Of a stretch of DNA of 64,000 nt, positions 8,621 to 18,702 are shown piece by piece. A program made the position numbers and the translations under genes. The stretch is taken from assembly GCA_025359445.1 (NCBI GenBank), contig JANYGB010000037.1, forward strand, positions 1 through 64,000, read 5' to 3'. A model generated the notes under the pieces. It had not been told where the DNA came from. It worked only from the letters and a program-made list of their open reading frames with translations, and did no database searches. The DNA comes from Sphingomonadaceae bacterium (lineage in GTDB: Bacteria > Pseudomonadota > Alphaproteobacteria > Sphingomonadales > Sphingomonadaceae). Every line of letters begins with the position of its first letter. Within the stretch, counting starts at the first letter, position 1.

Positions 8621-10411
8621 ATGGCCATGACCGCAACCTCGCCTTCGATCCTTGGCCTCGACCGCTCAATCTCGGGCCGCACCTGGCGCTGGCGCGGCGG
8701 CAACATGGACATGGGCAGCGGTGCCAGCCTCGATCATGATCTGGTGACGCAATTGCTGCTGTCGCGCGGGGTTGCGGCTGACGATGTCGAGCGCCACCGC
8801 AGCCCGTCGCTGCGCGCCTTCCTGCCCGATCCATCGGCGCTGCGCGATATGGACGCCGCTGCGGAGCGACTCGCGCAGGCAGTGCTGACCGGCGAGACCA
8901 TGACGGTCTATGGCGATTACGACGTCGACGGTGCAACCAGCGCGGCGTTGCTGATCCGCCTGCTGCGCGCGCTCGGACTGGAAGCCCATTATTACATCCC
9001 TGACCGCCTGCTCGAAGGATACGGCCCCTCGGGTGCGGCGCTGGTCAAGCTGGCCGAGCAAGGCTCGAGCCTGATCGTCACGGTTGATTGCGGCGCGATG
9101 GCGCACGAGGCGCTCGCAATGGCGCACGATGCCGGGGTCGATGTGATCGTGGTCGATCACCACAAGTGCTCCGCGCAGCTGCCGATCGCCGCCGCACTGG
9201 TCAATCCCAACCGTCTGGATGAAAGCGACATCGGCGCGGCGCACGGGCATCTCGCGGCAGTGGGCGTCGCCTTCCTGCTCGCAATCGCCACGGTGCGCTT
9301 ATTGCGCCAACGCGGCTTCTTTGAAAGCCGCGCCGAACCCGATCTGTTTGCCCTGCTCGATCTGGTTGCGCTTGGCACGGTCGCCGATGTTGCAGCGCTG
9401 CACGGGCTTAACCGCGCGTTCGTCGCGCAGGGCCTCAAGGTGATGGCCAAACGCGAGGGGGTTGGCATGGCGGCCTTGATCGACGCCAGCCGATTGAGCC
9501 GCGCGCCGAGCTGTTCGGACCTCGGTTTTGCGCTCGGCCCGCGGATCAACGCCGGTGGGCGCGTCGGCGAATCCACGCTGGGGGTGCGCCTGCTCACCAC
9601 CGAGGACCCCGACGAGGCCCGCGAGATCGCCGCCCAGCTTTCGCAGCTTAACGAGGAGCGGCGCGGGATCGAAGCGGTGGTGCAAGAGCAGGCCGAAGCG
9701 CAGATCGCCAGCCAGCACAACCGCAGTGTCCTGGTGCTCGCCGGACGCGGCTGGCACCCCGGGGTGATCGGGATCGTCGCCGGACGGATCAAGGAAAAGA
9801 CCGGTAAGCCGGCGCTGGTGATTGCGCTGGACGCCGACGAACACGGTAATGGCAAAGGTTCGGGCCGTTCAATCACGGGCGTGGATCTTGGCTCGGCGAT
9901 CATGGCGGCGCGCGAAGCCGGCCTGCTGATCGCGGGCGGCGGTCATGCCATGGCAGCCGGGCTGACGATTGCTCCGGGCGCGCTCGATGCGCTGGGCGAT
10001 TGGCTCGATGCACGGCTCGGCAGCGCGGTGACCGGCGCGATGGCGAGCCAGTCGATGCAGCTCGATCTTGCGCTGGCTCCTGGCGGACTGACCCCGGCTC
10101 TCGTCGAGATGCTTGAAAGCGCCGGGCCTTACGGCATGGGCTGGCCCGGTCCGCGCATTGCGGTTGGGCCGGTGCGGATGGTCAAGGCCGATCTGGTTGG
10201 CACCGACCACGTGCGGCTGATTGTGCGCGGCGAGGACGGCACAAACTTCAAGGCAATCGCGTTCCGCGCCGCCAGCACCGAGCTTGGCCAGACGTTGCTC
10301 CACGCCACGCACCATCGCCGCCTGTGGCTCGCCGGGCGCGCCCGGATCGATGATTGGTCAAGCCGCCCGCAAGCCGAGCTGCATGTCGATGACGCTGCGT
10401 TTGCCGATTGA
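8621..10411 (+). CDS. recJ: Single-stranded-DNA-specific exonuclease RecJ
   Basis: VYGDYDVDGATSAALL, VTVDCGAMAHEAL, VVDHHKCSAQLP, ALGTVADVAAL, GPRINAGGRVGE, GGGHAMAAGL motifs. Confidence 0.96.
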   Translation: MAMTATSPSILGLDRSISGRTWRWRGGNMDMGSGASLDHDLVTQLLLSRGVAADDVERHRSPSLRAFLPDPSALRDMDAAAERLAQAVLTGETMTVYGDYDVDGATSAALLIRLLRALGLEAHYYIPDRLLEGYGPSGAALVKLAEQGSSLIVTVDCGAMAHEALAMAHDAGVDVIVVDHHKCSAQLPIAAALVNPNRLDESDIGAAHGHLAAVGVAFLLAIATVRLLRQRGFFESRAEPDLFALLDLVALGTVADVAALHGLNRAFVAQGLKVMAKREGVGMAALIDASRLSRAPSCSDLGFALGPRINAGGRVGESTLGVRLLTTEDPDEAREIAAQLSQLNEERRGIEAVVQEQAEAQIASQHNRSVLVLAGRGWHPGVIGIVAGRIKEKTGKPALVIALDADEHGNGKGSGRSITGVDLGSAIMAAREAGLLIAGGGHAMAAGLTIAPGALDALGDWLDARLGSAVTGAMASQSMQLDLALAPGGLTPALVEMLESAGPYGMGWPGPRIAVGPVRMVKADLVGTDHVRLIVRGEDGTNFKAIAFRAASTELGQTLLHATHHRRLWLAGRARIDDWSSRPQAELHVDDAAFAD

Positions 10412-10536
10412 ACGGGGACGCCCGCCCGCAGCCTGCCGCTGCGCCAACGGATAGCACGAAGCATTGTGCCCCTTTGCACTTGACCCCCTCACCGGCCTTG
10501 CCTATTGGCGCGGCCTGCTTTCGGCGCAGCCGGTAT

Positions 10537-10611
10537 GGCCCCTTCGTCCAGCGGTTAGGACGCGGCCCTTTCACGGCTGAAACACGGGTTCGATTCCCGT
10601 AGGGGTCACCA
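10537..10611 (+). tRNA. tRNA-Glu (anticodon TTC), CCA encoded
   Basis: Cloverleaf-compatible GGCCCCTTCGTCCAGCGG...CTTTCAC...GGGTTCGATTCCCGTAGGGGTCACCA. Confidence 0.96.
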
Positions 10612-10661
10612 ACCTTGCTGCGCCGGAGCAGTATCTGGCCCGATCACAGCTCGATCCATCA

Positions 10662-10736
10662 GGCCCCTTCGTCCAGCGGTTAGGACGCGGCCCTCTCACG
10701 GCTGAAACACGGGTTCGATTCCCGTAGGGGTCACCA
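10662..10736 (+). tRNA. tRNA-Glu (anticodon CTC), CCA encoded
   Basis: Identical to the upstream tRNA-Glu except anticodon loop CTCTCAC. Confidence 0.95.
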
Positions 10737-10775
10737 GGCCGGGACGTTTTCTGCCGCTTCGCGCTATTGTAATGA

Positions 10776-11999
10776 TTGGCAGATAGTCTGCTGGCTTCTA
10801 TGCAGCGCACGCCGATGCTGACCAAACGCCCCCTTCCCCTTGCCGGCATCGTGTTGGCGCTGATTGCCGGCGCGTCGATGCTGGCGGCCGGCAGCAATTT
10901 CTGGCTCTCGCTGGCAGTAGTGGCGCTGTGGCTGGGTTCGCTGTGGCTGACCACGCCCGAGCCGCAAGTGTCCGGCGCGCGGATCGACATCCGCGAGGCT
11001 TCGCGCGACGCCATTCACGAAACGATCGAGCCGGTCGCCCTGCCGCTTCTGCTGCTCGAGGGCACCCGGATCGTCGAGGCGAACGCCGCTGCTCGCGCAG
11101 CGCTTGGGCATCACATCCTGGGGCAAGACGCGCGGATCGCGCTGCGCCATCCTGATGCGATGCGGCTGATCGACATGCCCGACGGCGCTTCGGTGTCTAT
11201 CTCCGGTTTCACCGGCGCGCGCAGCTTGTGGCAATTGACCCGGCGGGCGATTGGCGGCGATCGCTGGATGATCGAGCTCGCCGACCGCACTGCGGAATCC
11301 GACGTCAGCCGCGCGCACACCGATTTCGTCGCCAATGCCAGCCATGAACTGCGCACGCCGCTGGCGGCGGTGATTGGCTATGCCGAGACGCTGGGCGACG
11401 CCGATGCCCCGACCGATCCCGCAACCCGCAACCGCTTTGTCGGAATTATCGACCGGGAAGCCCGGCGCATGTTGTCGCTGGTCGAAGACTTGATGACGCT
11501 CAGCCATGTCGAGGCGGAAAAGCACGACCGGCCCAGCGAAACGATCGACTTGTCACAGCTCGCCGCGCGAGTGGTTGCCGAAGTGTCCTCACTCAAGGGT
11601 AAGGAACGTGTGATGCTGGCCGAGGCCGAGCCCGGTGCGATCATTCTCGCCGACCCCGGGCAGCTGGAGCAATTGCTGCGCAATCTGATCGATAACGCGC
11701 TCAAATACGGAGCCGACGATCAACCGGTAACGGTTTCGGTCGCGCGGGACGGCATTAGTCAGGCGCGGCTTTCGGTGAGGGATCGCGGCCCGGGGATCGC
11801 GCCGCACCACTTGCCTCATCTGACCCGGCGGTTTTACCGGACTGACCCCGGCCGCAGCCGCGCCTCGGGCGGGACCGGACTGGGCCTCGCAATCGTCAAA
11901 CACATAGTCGAGCGGCACGGCGGCACGCTCGAAATCACTAGTACCGTCGGCCAAGGCACCGACGCGGCGGTGCTGCTACCGCTGATGCTGCGCGGTTAA
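10776..11999 (+). CDS. phoR: Phosphate regulon sensor histidine kinase PhoR
   Basis: HisKA HTDFVANASHELRTPLAAVIGYAETL; HATPase NLIDNALKYG...DRGPGI...GTGLGLAIVKHIVERHGG; next to the pst-pho operon. Confidence 0.88.
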   Translation: MADSLLASMQRTPMLTKRPLPLAGIVLALIAGASMLAAGSNFWLSLAVVALWLGSLWLTTPEPQVSGARIDIREASRDAIHETIEPVALPLLLLEGTRIVEANAAARAALGHHILGQDARIALRHPDAMRLIDMPDGASVSISGFTGARSLWQLTRRAIGGDRWMIELADRTAESDVSRAHTDFVANASHELRTPLAAVIGYAETLGDADAPTDPATRNRFVGIIDREARRMLSLVEDLMTLSHVEAEKHDRPSETIDLSQLAARVVAEVSSLKGKERVMLAEAEPGAIILADPGQLEQLLRNLIDNALKYGADDQPVTVSVARDGISQARLSVRDRGPGIAPHHLPHLTRRFYRTDPGRSRASGGTGLGLAIVKHIVERHGGTLEITSTVGQGTDAAVLLPLMLRG

Positions 12000-12664
12000 A
12001 ACGAGGCGGATAGCCCGGCGGTCAGCACATTGTCGCTATTATCCGGGCCGTTCCGCACAAAGCTGTGCTGGTTCAAATAGCCGACGTCGATGCCGATTTT
12101 CCTGCTCAGCGGGAATGTGATAAAAATCGCATTGCGCATCCGCTCGAACCCGTCGACGGTCTGGAAGCTGCTGTTGTTGAGGTCGATGAAGTCCTCGTTG
12201 GTTACTGACAGTGTCACTTTGCCCGCCAGAGGCACCACTGCCTTGATTTGCGGGCGCAGACGCCAGCCGGTTCCAGCTTGACCTTCGCGCCAACGCTCTT
12301 CCAGCCGCACCCGGCCGCTCAGCTTGACCTTGCCCAGCACCGCGAAGTTGTCAAAATTGACCTGCTGGCGAAAGCGGTGCTCGCGAAACCTGAAGGTGCC
12401 GTGATTGTATTGGGGATCAAAGGTATAGCCAAGCCACAGCGTAACAACCTTGTTCACCTTCTTGCCCACCATAAAGTTGTTCTCGATTTCGTAAAACCCC
12501 TTGGCCTCGCTTGTGCGCAGCACCGTCTCGTTCGAAATTCTGAAATTGCCGGGTAACGCGACGCCAACGTTGAGCGTCTGCCAGTACTGCGTATCCTCGC
12601 TCGCTGCGGCCGGCGTGGCGACAATTGCTGCGGCCAAGGCCAACGGAAGAAGCATTGTACGCAT
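11996..12664 (-). CDS. DUF2490 family outer-membrane-like protein
   Basis: Signal peptide then DTQYWQTLNVGVALPGNFRISNETVLRTSEAKGFYEIE...; C-terminal SASF. Confidence 0.75.
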   Translation of the reverse strand: MRTMLLPLALAAAIVATPAAASEDTQYWQTLNVGVALPGNFRISNETVLRTSEAKGFYEIENNFMVGKKVNKVVTLWLGYTFDPQYNHGTFRFREHRFRQQVNFDNFAVLGKVKLSGRVRLEERWREGQAGTGWRLRPQIKAVVPLAGKVTLSVTNEDFIDLNNSSFQTVDGFERMRNAIFITFPLSRKIGIDVGYLNQHSFVRNGPDNSDNVLTAGLSASF

Positions 12665-12716
12665 GTGGTCGGATCCCCTGACTAACGGCTGATGTCGCGC
12701 TTGTTATGAAGGTTTT

Positions 12717-12734
12717 GTGACACATTCGTGACTG
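12717..12734 (-). promoter_or_regulatory. Putative Pho box facing the DUF2490 gene
   Basis: Minus strand reads CAGTCAC-GAAT-GTGTCAC (two 7-mers, 4-nt spacer). Confidence 0.5.
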
Positions 12735-12784
12735 ACTGTGTCAAATTTTCGACCGTTTGGTGACATTCGTTCTGTGCCGCCTTA

Positions 12785-12802
12785 ATGTCATCTATCTGTC
12801 AC
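12785..12802 (+). promoter_or_regulatory. Putative PhoB-binding Pho box upstream of pstS
   Basis: ATGTCAT-CTAT-CTGTCAC: two 7-bp repeats with 4-bp spacer, 48 bp before the pstS ATG at 12851. Confidence 0.75.
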
Positions 12803-12850
12803 ACTAGCAGACCAGAGCGCGGCTTAGATAACGCCAAGGGAGCGATTCGC

Positions 12851-13897
12851 ATGACTAGAAAATCTGTCCTCGCCTTTAGCGCAGCCGTATCGGCTGCCGC
12901 TTTGCTTTCTGCTTGTGGCGGCGGCCAGGGCGGATCGCGCGATCAAGTCCGTGCGGTCGGCTCCTCCACCGTATTCCCGTTCGCCAAGGCGGTTGCGGAT
13001 TCGCTGGCCAAATCGAACTCGGCAATCAAGTCACCGATTGTCGAAGGCACCGGCACTGGCGCTGGCATGAAACTGTTTTGCGCCGGTGTAGGCGTGCAGT
13101 ATCCCGATATCGAAGACGCCTCACGCCGCATGAAAAAAAGCGAGTACGAGGAATGCGCCAAGAACAAGGTCGACAAGATCGTCGAGATCCAGGTCGGGCT
13201 TGATGGCGTTGCCTTCGCCGAAGCAAAGGGCGGTCTCGGTCTTAAATTGACCCCCGAAGACGTTTACAAGGCGCTCGCCGCCAATCCTTACGGCAAGCCC
13301 AACACGGCCAAGACCTGGCACGACGTTAACGCAGCATTCCCGGCCGAGCCGATCCTGGTTTACGGTCCGCCCAGCACTTCGGGCACGCGCGACGCGCTCA
13401 AGGAGCTGATCCTGACCAAAGGCTGCGACGCCAATCCCGCAATGAAGGCCTTGAAGGACAGCAACAAAGACCAGCACGACAAGGTCTGCACCGAAGTGCG
13501 CAGCGACGGCGCATATGTTGATTCAGGCGAAAACGACAACCTGATCGTGCAGAAACTCGAAGCCAACTCCAAGGCGGTCGGCATCTTCGGGTATTCGTAC
13601 CTCGAAGAGAATTCGGACAAGCTGGTCGGACTGACGATGAACGGTATTGCGCCGACTTATGCGAGCATTTCCGACTTCACCTATCCCGGCGCGCGGCCGC
13701 TCTACATCTACGTCAAGGCGGCTCACCTTGATGCGATCAAGGGACTGCGCGAATATGTTGCCGAATGGGCCAAGAGCTGGGGCAAGGACGGCCTGCTCGC
13801 CAAGCAAGGCATGGTCGTAGCGCCCGATTCGGTGCTGGCGACCAGCGCCGCAACGGCAACGGCAATGACCCTTCTTGACCCCAGCAGCCTGAAGTAA
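12851..13897 (+). CDS. pstS: Phosphate ABC transporter substrate-binding protein PstS
   Basis: Lipoprotein signal LLSACGGG; VRAVGSSTVFPFAKAVADSLAK...VEGTGTGAGMKLFC; GPPSTSGTRDALKEL. Confidence 0.94.
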   Translation: MTRKSVLAFSAAVSAAALLSACGGGQGGSRDQVRAVGSSTVFPFAKAVADSLAKSNSAIKSPIVEGTGTGAGMKLFCAGVGVQYPDIEDASRRMKKSEYEECAKNKVDKIVEIQVGLDGVAFAEAKGGLGLKLTPEDVYKALAANPYGKPNTAKTWHDVNAAFPAEPILVYGPPSTSGTRDALKELILTKGCDANPAMKALKDSNKDQHDKVCTEVRSDGAYVDSGENDNLIVQKLEANSKAVGIFGYSYLEENSDKLVGLTMNGIAPTYASISDFTYPGARPLYIYVKAAHLDAIKGLREYVAEWAKSWGKDGLLAKQGMVVAPDSVLATSAATATAMTLLDPSSLK

Positions 13898-13916
13898 AGC
13901 AAGCCCGCAACACGCA

Positions 13917-15314
13917 ATGACGCCCGCCATTCCTGTACTCCTGGCCCTGGCCCTGGCCCTGGGGCTTGCAGGATGGCTGGCGGCGCGTGCCCGTGCTTGG
14001 ACGATGCGCAGTTCGGCGCGTGCCGGCGGCGGTGAGCTCCATTCACTGCCGGTGTACCACGCCTGGTACGTCGCCTTGTGGGCCGCGCTCCCTGCAGTGC
14101 TGTTTGCCGCCGTATGGTCCGCAGTCAGCCCCGGACTGGTACTGACCCAAGTCCTGACCGATCCCGCCGCCGCGCAAATCCCCGCGTTTGGCATTGAGCG
14201 CGATGCGATCCTCGCCGAGGCACAGTCACTGGCCAGCGGGCAAAGCGGTGCGGTGTTTAACCAGCAGGCGCGCACGTTGGTCGAGCCGTTTCGGGCGGCG
14301 CTGAGTTATTTTTCGACGATCGGGATAATTGTCACATTGTTGCTTGGGATTGCAGGCGGAGTATTTGCCTACACCCGGCTCCAGCCCAAATTCGCGGCGC
14401 GCGCCAAAGTCGAGCGGTTCGTGATGGCGGTGCTGCTGCTGGCCTCGCTGGTGGCAATCTTCACAACCTTTGGCATAGTTGCCTCACTACTATTTGAAAC
14501 TATTCGATTTTTCCATGCAGTTAATCCGGTCGACTTTCTGTTCGGAACGCATTGGAACCCGGATTCCATGGCTGACCCGTCATCCGTTCGCAGCGACAGC
14601 TATGGCGCGGTGCCGCTATTCTGGGGCACGGTCTTTATCGGCGCGATCATCGCAATGATCGTGGCGCTACCGCTCGGCCTGATGAGCGCGATTTACCTCA
14701 CCCAATATGCCAGCGCGGCGGTACGGCGGTGGATGAAGCCGCTGCTCGAAATTCTCGCAGGGGTGCCAACCGTCGTTTATGGCTATTTCGCCGCGCTGAC
14801 CGTGGCGCCGTTTATCCGCGATGTCGGTCAGGCTCTTGGTATCGCCAGCGCATCGAGCGAAAGCGCGCTTGCGGCAGGGGTCGTGATGGGAATCATGATT
14901 ATCCCGTTCGTCTCCTCAATGGCCGACGATTCGATCACGGCGGTCCCGCAGGCAATGCGCGACGGCAGCCTAGCGATGGGCGCGACCACTTCGGAAACGA
15001 TCCGCCGCGTGCTCATCCCCGCCGCGTTGCCCGGGATCGTAGCTGGGGTGATGCTGGCCGTCAGCCGCGCCATTGGTGAAACGATGATCGTGGTGATGGC
15101 CGCCGGCGCAACCGCACGGCTCACCGCCAACCCGTTTGAGAGCATGACCACGGTGACCTTCCAGATTGTCGCCTTGCTGACCGGCGAAGGCAGCTTCGAT
15201 CACCCCGCTACGCTCGCTGCGTTTGCACTTGGCATGGTGCTGTTCCTCGTCACCCTGGCACTCAATTTCATCGCACTGCGCGTGGTCAAGCGGTACCGCG
15301 AAGCTTATGAGTAG
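13917..15314 (+). CDS. pstC: Phosphate ABC transporter permease PstC
   Basis: AVPLFWGTVFIGAIIAMIVALPLGLMSAIYLTQYAS..., EILAGVPTVVYGYFAAL, MRDGSLAMGATTSETIRRVLIPAALPGI. Confidence 0.94.
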   Translation: MTPAIPVLLALALALGLAGWLAARARAWTMRSSARAGGGELHSLPVYHAWYVALWAALPAVLFAAVWSAVSPGLVLTQVLTDPAAAQIPAFGIERDAILAEAQSLASGQSGAVFNQQARTLVEPFRAALSYFSTIGIIVTLLLGIAGGVFAYTRLQPKFAARAKVERFVMAVLLLASLVAIFTTFGIVASLLFETIRFFHAVNPVDFLFGTHWNPDSMADPSSVRSDSYGAVPLFWGTVFIGAIIAMIVALPLGLMSAIYLTQYASAAVRRWMKPLLEILAGVPTVVYGYFAALTVAPFIRDVGQALGIASASSESALAAGVVMGIMIIPFVSSMADDSITAVPQAMRDGSLAMGATTSETIRRVLIPAALPGIVAGVMLAVSRAIGETMIVVMAAGATARLTANPFESMTTVTFQIVALLTGEGSFDHPATLAAFALGMVLFLVTLALNFIALRVVKRYREAYE

Positions 15315-16533
15315 TCCCGCTTCCGCCCGCCTCAAGGCCCGCTATGCGGCCGAACGCCGGTTCAAGGCGTTCGGGCTGGGCGCAGTGGTTTTCTCCGCGC
15401 TGGTGCTCGCTTTCCTGCTGATCAGCATGACCAGCAATGCCGTCGGCGGCTTCACCCGCGCCGAACTCCGCTTCGACCTCGACCTTTCGAGCGGAGTGCT
15501 GACGATCGATCCCGCACAGCTTCAGGGCCCCGGAGCGATGGACGCGCTGAAAGGTGCGGGACTGCCTGACGTGGTCAAATTTGCCGCGAGCAAGGCGCTG
15601 GGCGCTGCTGCGGCAGATCAGCTTGCCGACGATGCCTGGAAAGATGCCGGCAAATTGTTGATCAAAGATCCATCCCGGCTGACCGCCCGGTTCCCGATTT
15701 CGCTCCCGGTCAGCGACAGTCTCGCCTCGGCTATGCGCGGCGACGGAACCGACGGCGATAAGGCGCTCGCCGCGCAGCTTCAAGCCAAGCGCAACCTGGT
15801 TCGCGCGGCCGACTGGGGCTTCCTCAGCCGCGGCGATGCCACCGGGCCCCAAGCCGTGGGGATCTGGGGGGCACTCAAGGGCTCAATGCTGACTATGCTG
15901 GTGACCTTGCTGCTGGCTTTTCCGGTCGGAGTGTTTGCCGCAGTCTATCTTGAAGAGTTCGCCCCCAAACACCGCTTTACGGAATTGATCGAAGTGTCGA
16001 TCAACAACCTTGCCGCCGTGCCTTCGATCATTTTCGGGTTGCTCGGGCTCGCGGTGTTCCTTGGGCTGTTCCCTAACTGGCGCTCGGCCCCGTTGATTGG
16101 CGGCATGACGCTGGCGCTGATGACCATGCCGGTGATCGTGATTTCGGGCCGTAATGCGATCAAGGCTGTGCCGCCATCAATCCGCGATGCCGCGCTGGCG
16201 ATCGGCGCGAGCCGGGTTCAAACCGTGTTCCACCACGTCCTGCCGCTTGCCCTGCCCGGCATCCTGACCGGGACGATTATCGGCATGGCCCGTGCGCTGG
16301 GTGAAACGGCACCACTGCTGATGATCGGGATGAAAGCTTTTGTCGCCTCACCGCCTGACAGCTTTACCTCGCCTTCGAGCGTGCTGCCGGTACAGATCTT
16401 CTTGTGGTCCGACGAAATCGACCGCGGCTTTGTCGAACGTACTTCCGCCGCCATTATCGTCCTGCTGGCCTTCTTGCTGGTGATGAACGGCATGGCCATC
16501 TACCTTCGTAACCGTTTCGAGAACCGATGGTGA
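15307..16533 (+). CDS. pstA: Phosphate ABC transporter permease PstA
   Basis: Start [41 protein letters not shown]...[29 protein letters not shown]. Confidence 0.94.
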   Translation: MSSPASARLKARYAAERRFKAFGLGAVVFSALVLAFLLISMTSNAVGGFTRAELRFDLDLSSGVLTIDPAQLQGPGAMDALKGAGLPDVVKFAASKALGAAAADQLADDAWKDAGKLLIKDPSRLTARFPISLPVSDSLASAMRGDGTDGDKALAAQLQAKRNLVRAADWGFLSRGDATGPQAVGIWGALKGSMLTMLVTLLLAFPVGVFAAVYLEEFAPKHRFTELIEVSINNLAAVPSIIFGLLGLAVFLGLFPNWRSAPLIGGMTLALMTMPVIVISGRNAIKAVPPSIRDAALAIGASRVQTVFHHVLPLALPGILTGTIIGMARALGETAPLLMIGMKAFVASPPDSFTSPSSVLPVQIFLWSDEIDRGFVERTSAAIIVLLAFLLVMNGMAIYLRNRFENRW

Positions 16534-17318
16534 CCCAGTCCAGTACCCTTGACCCTACCCCCAAACCCCGGCTCGCCGCGCGCGACGTCTCGGTATTCTA
16601 TGGCGAGAAGCGCGCGATCGATAATGTCTCGATCGACATCAGCGATGAATACGTCACCGCGTTCATCGGCCCGTCAGGCTGCGGCAAATCGACCTTCCTG
16701 CGCACTTTCAACCGGATGAATGACACCATCCCCGGGGCCCGGGTCGAAGGCGATATCTCGCTCGATGGAGAAGACATCTACAAGTCGGGCATGGACGTGG
16801 TGCAGCTGCGCGCCCGGGTCGGCATGGTGTTTCAAAAGCCCAACCCTTTCCCCAAGACAATTTATGAGAACGTCGCCTATGGACCGCGCATCCACGGGCT
16901 CTCATCCAGCAAGTCCGAGCTTGATGAAGTGGTCGAACGCAGCCTGCAACGTGCCGGGCTGTGGGACGAAGTCAAAGACCGGCTGACCGAAAGCGGCACC
17001 GCGCTGTCGGGCGGGCAGCAGCAACGGCTGTGCATCGCGCGGGCAATCGCGGTGGATCCCGAGGTTATTCTGATGGACGAGCCGTGCTCGGCGCTCGATC
17101 CGATTGCCACTGCACGGATCGAAGAACTGATATCAGACCTGCGCGGAAAATATGCGATCGTGATCGTTACGCATTCTATGCAGCAAGCCGCGCGCGTCTC
17201 ACAGCGCACCGCGTTTTTCCACCTCGGCAAAATTGTCGAGTACGGCAAGACTTCAGAGATCTTCACCAACCCACGTGAAGAGCGAACAAAAGATTATATT
17301 ACCGGACGTTACGGTTAG
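16527..17318 (+). CDS. pstB: Phosphate ABC transporter ATP-binding protein PstB
   Basis: Walker [43 protein letters not shown]. Confidence 0.97.
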   Translation: MVTQSSTLDPTPKPRLAARDVSVFYGEKRAIDNVSIDISDEYVTAFIGPSGCGKSTFLRTFNRMNDTIPGARVEGDISLDGEDIYKSGMDVVQLRARVGMVFQKPNPFPKTIYENVAYGPRIHGLSSSKSELDEVVERSLQRAGLWDEVKDRLTESGTALSGGQQQRLCIARAIAVDPEVILMDEPCSALDPIATARIEELISDLRGKYAIVIVTHSMQQAARVSQRTAFFHLGKIVEYGKTSEIFTNPREERTKDYITGRYG

Positions 17319-17326
17319 GAATTAAG

Positions 17327-18010
17327 ATGGCTCAGGAACACACTGTCAAGGCATTTGACGAGGACATCACCAAGCTGCGCGGGTTGATCGCAGAGATGGG
17401 CGGCCTGGCCGAAGTGTCGATGGCCGAAGCGATGGAAGCCCTGATCAAAGGCAACATGGACCTAGCTGCGAGCGTCATTGCGCGCGACAAACGGATCGAT
17501 TCGCTCGAAGCGGAAATCGACCGGCTGGCAGTGCGGACGATCGCTCTGCGCGCGCCGCTGGCCGACGACCTGCGCGAGGTAATCGCGGCCCTAAAAATCG
17601 CCGGGGTGGTGGAGCGGATCGGTGACTATTCGAAAAATATCGCCAAGAGTGCAGGAAAAATCGCCGGCCGCAAGCGCTTCGAACCGCTGACGCTGATTCC
17701 GGCGATGGCCGATGTGGCGCGCGAAATGGTCCACGACGTGATGACCGCCTATGCCGCGCGCGATCCGGTCATGGCCCAGCAAGTGGTTGAACGCGATGAG
17801 AAAGTCGATGCCTTTTACGAATCGCTGTTCCGCAACCTGGTCAGCTACATGATCGAAAACCCCTCGACGATCAGCGATTGCGCACAATTGCTGTTCGTCG
17901 CGCGCAATATCGAACGGATCGGCGATCATGCGACCAACGTGGCCGAGATGGTTTATTACGCTGCGACCGGCGCGCATCTGACCGACAAAGAAGACCGGGG
18001 CGGAGCCTGA
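17327..18010 (+). CDS. phoU: Phosphate signalling complex protein PhoU
   Basis: HTVKAFDEDITKLRGLIAEMGGLAE...AALKIAGVVERIGDYSKNIAK...ARNIERIGDHATNVAE. Confidence 0.96.
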   Translation: MAQEHTVKAFDEDITKLRGLIAEMGGLAEVSMAEAMEALIKGNMDLAASVIARDKRIDSLEAEIDRLAVRTIALRAPLADDLREVIAALKIAGVVERIGDYSKNIAKSAGKIAGRKRFEPLTLIPAMADVAREMVHDVMTAYAARDPVMAQQVVERDEKVDAFYESLFRNLVSYMIENPSTISDCAQLLFVARNIERIGDHATNVAEMVYYAATGAHLTDKEDRGGA

Positions 18011-18012
18011 TC

Positions 18013-18702
18013 ATGAACGCCCCGCGCCTGCTTTTGGTAGAAGATGATCCCGCGTTGGCCGAACTGCTCGAGTTCCGGTTCCGCCAGCAGGGCTACGCCG
18101 TCACTTCAACCCCAGACGGCGACGAAGCGCTGTTGCTGGCGGCGGAAGAAGTCCCCGATCTGGTGGTGCTCGACTGGATGATCGAAGGCACCAGCGGGCT
18201 CGAAGTGTGCCGCCGTTTGCGCAAGGGCAAGGCCACCGCCCACGTCCCGATAGTCATGCTCACTGCGCGCGGTGCAGAGGATGACAAGATCCGCGGGCTG
18301 GAAACCGGCGCGGATGACTATGTGACCAAGCCGTTTTCCCCGCGCGAACTGATCGCCCGGGTCGGTGCAATCATGCGGCGGATTCGCCCGGCTTTGGCCG
18401 GTGAGGTGGTCGAAGTCGGCGACCTGTCGCTCGATGCGACCGCGCACAAGGTTACCCGGCGGGGCCAGACAATTGTGCTTGGCCCAACCGAATTTCGCCT
18501 GCTCAAGCATTTCATGGAGCACCCCGGCCGGGTCTTTTCACGCGGGCAATTGCTCGATGCGGTGTGGGGCAGCGAAACCGAAATCGAACTGCGCACGGTA
18601 GACGTCCACATCCGCCGCTTGCGCAAGGGGATCGAACTGGACGGCGCGCCCGACCCTGTGCGCACGGTCCGTTCGGCAGGATATGCGCTCGAGGCTTTCT
18701 AG
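18013..18702 (+). CDS. phoB: Phosphate regulon response regulator PhoB
   Basis: MNAPRLLLVEDDPALAELLEFRFRQQGYAV...LDWMIEGTSGLEVCRRLR...GADDYVTKPFSPRELIARV; C-terminal winged helix. Confidence 0.95.
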   Translation: MNAPRLLLVEDDPALAELLEFRFRQQGYAVTSTPDGDEALLLAAEEVPDLVVLDWMIEGTSGLEVCRRLRKGKATAHVPIVMLTARGAEDDKIRGLETGADDYVTKPFSPRELIARVGAIMRRIRPALAGEVVEVGDLSLDATAHKVTRRGQTIVLGPTEFRLLKHFMEHPGRVFSRGQLLDAVWGSETEIELRTVDVHIRRLRKGIELDGAPDPVRTVRSAGYALEAF

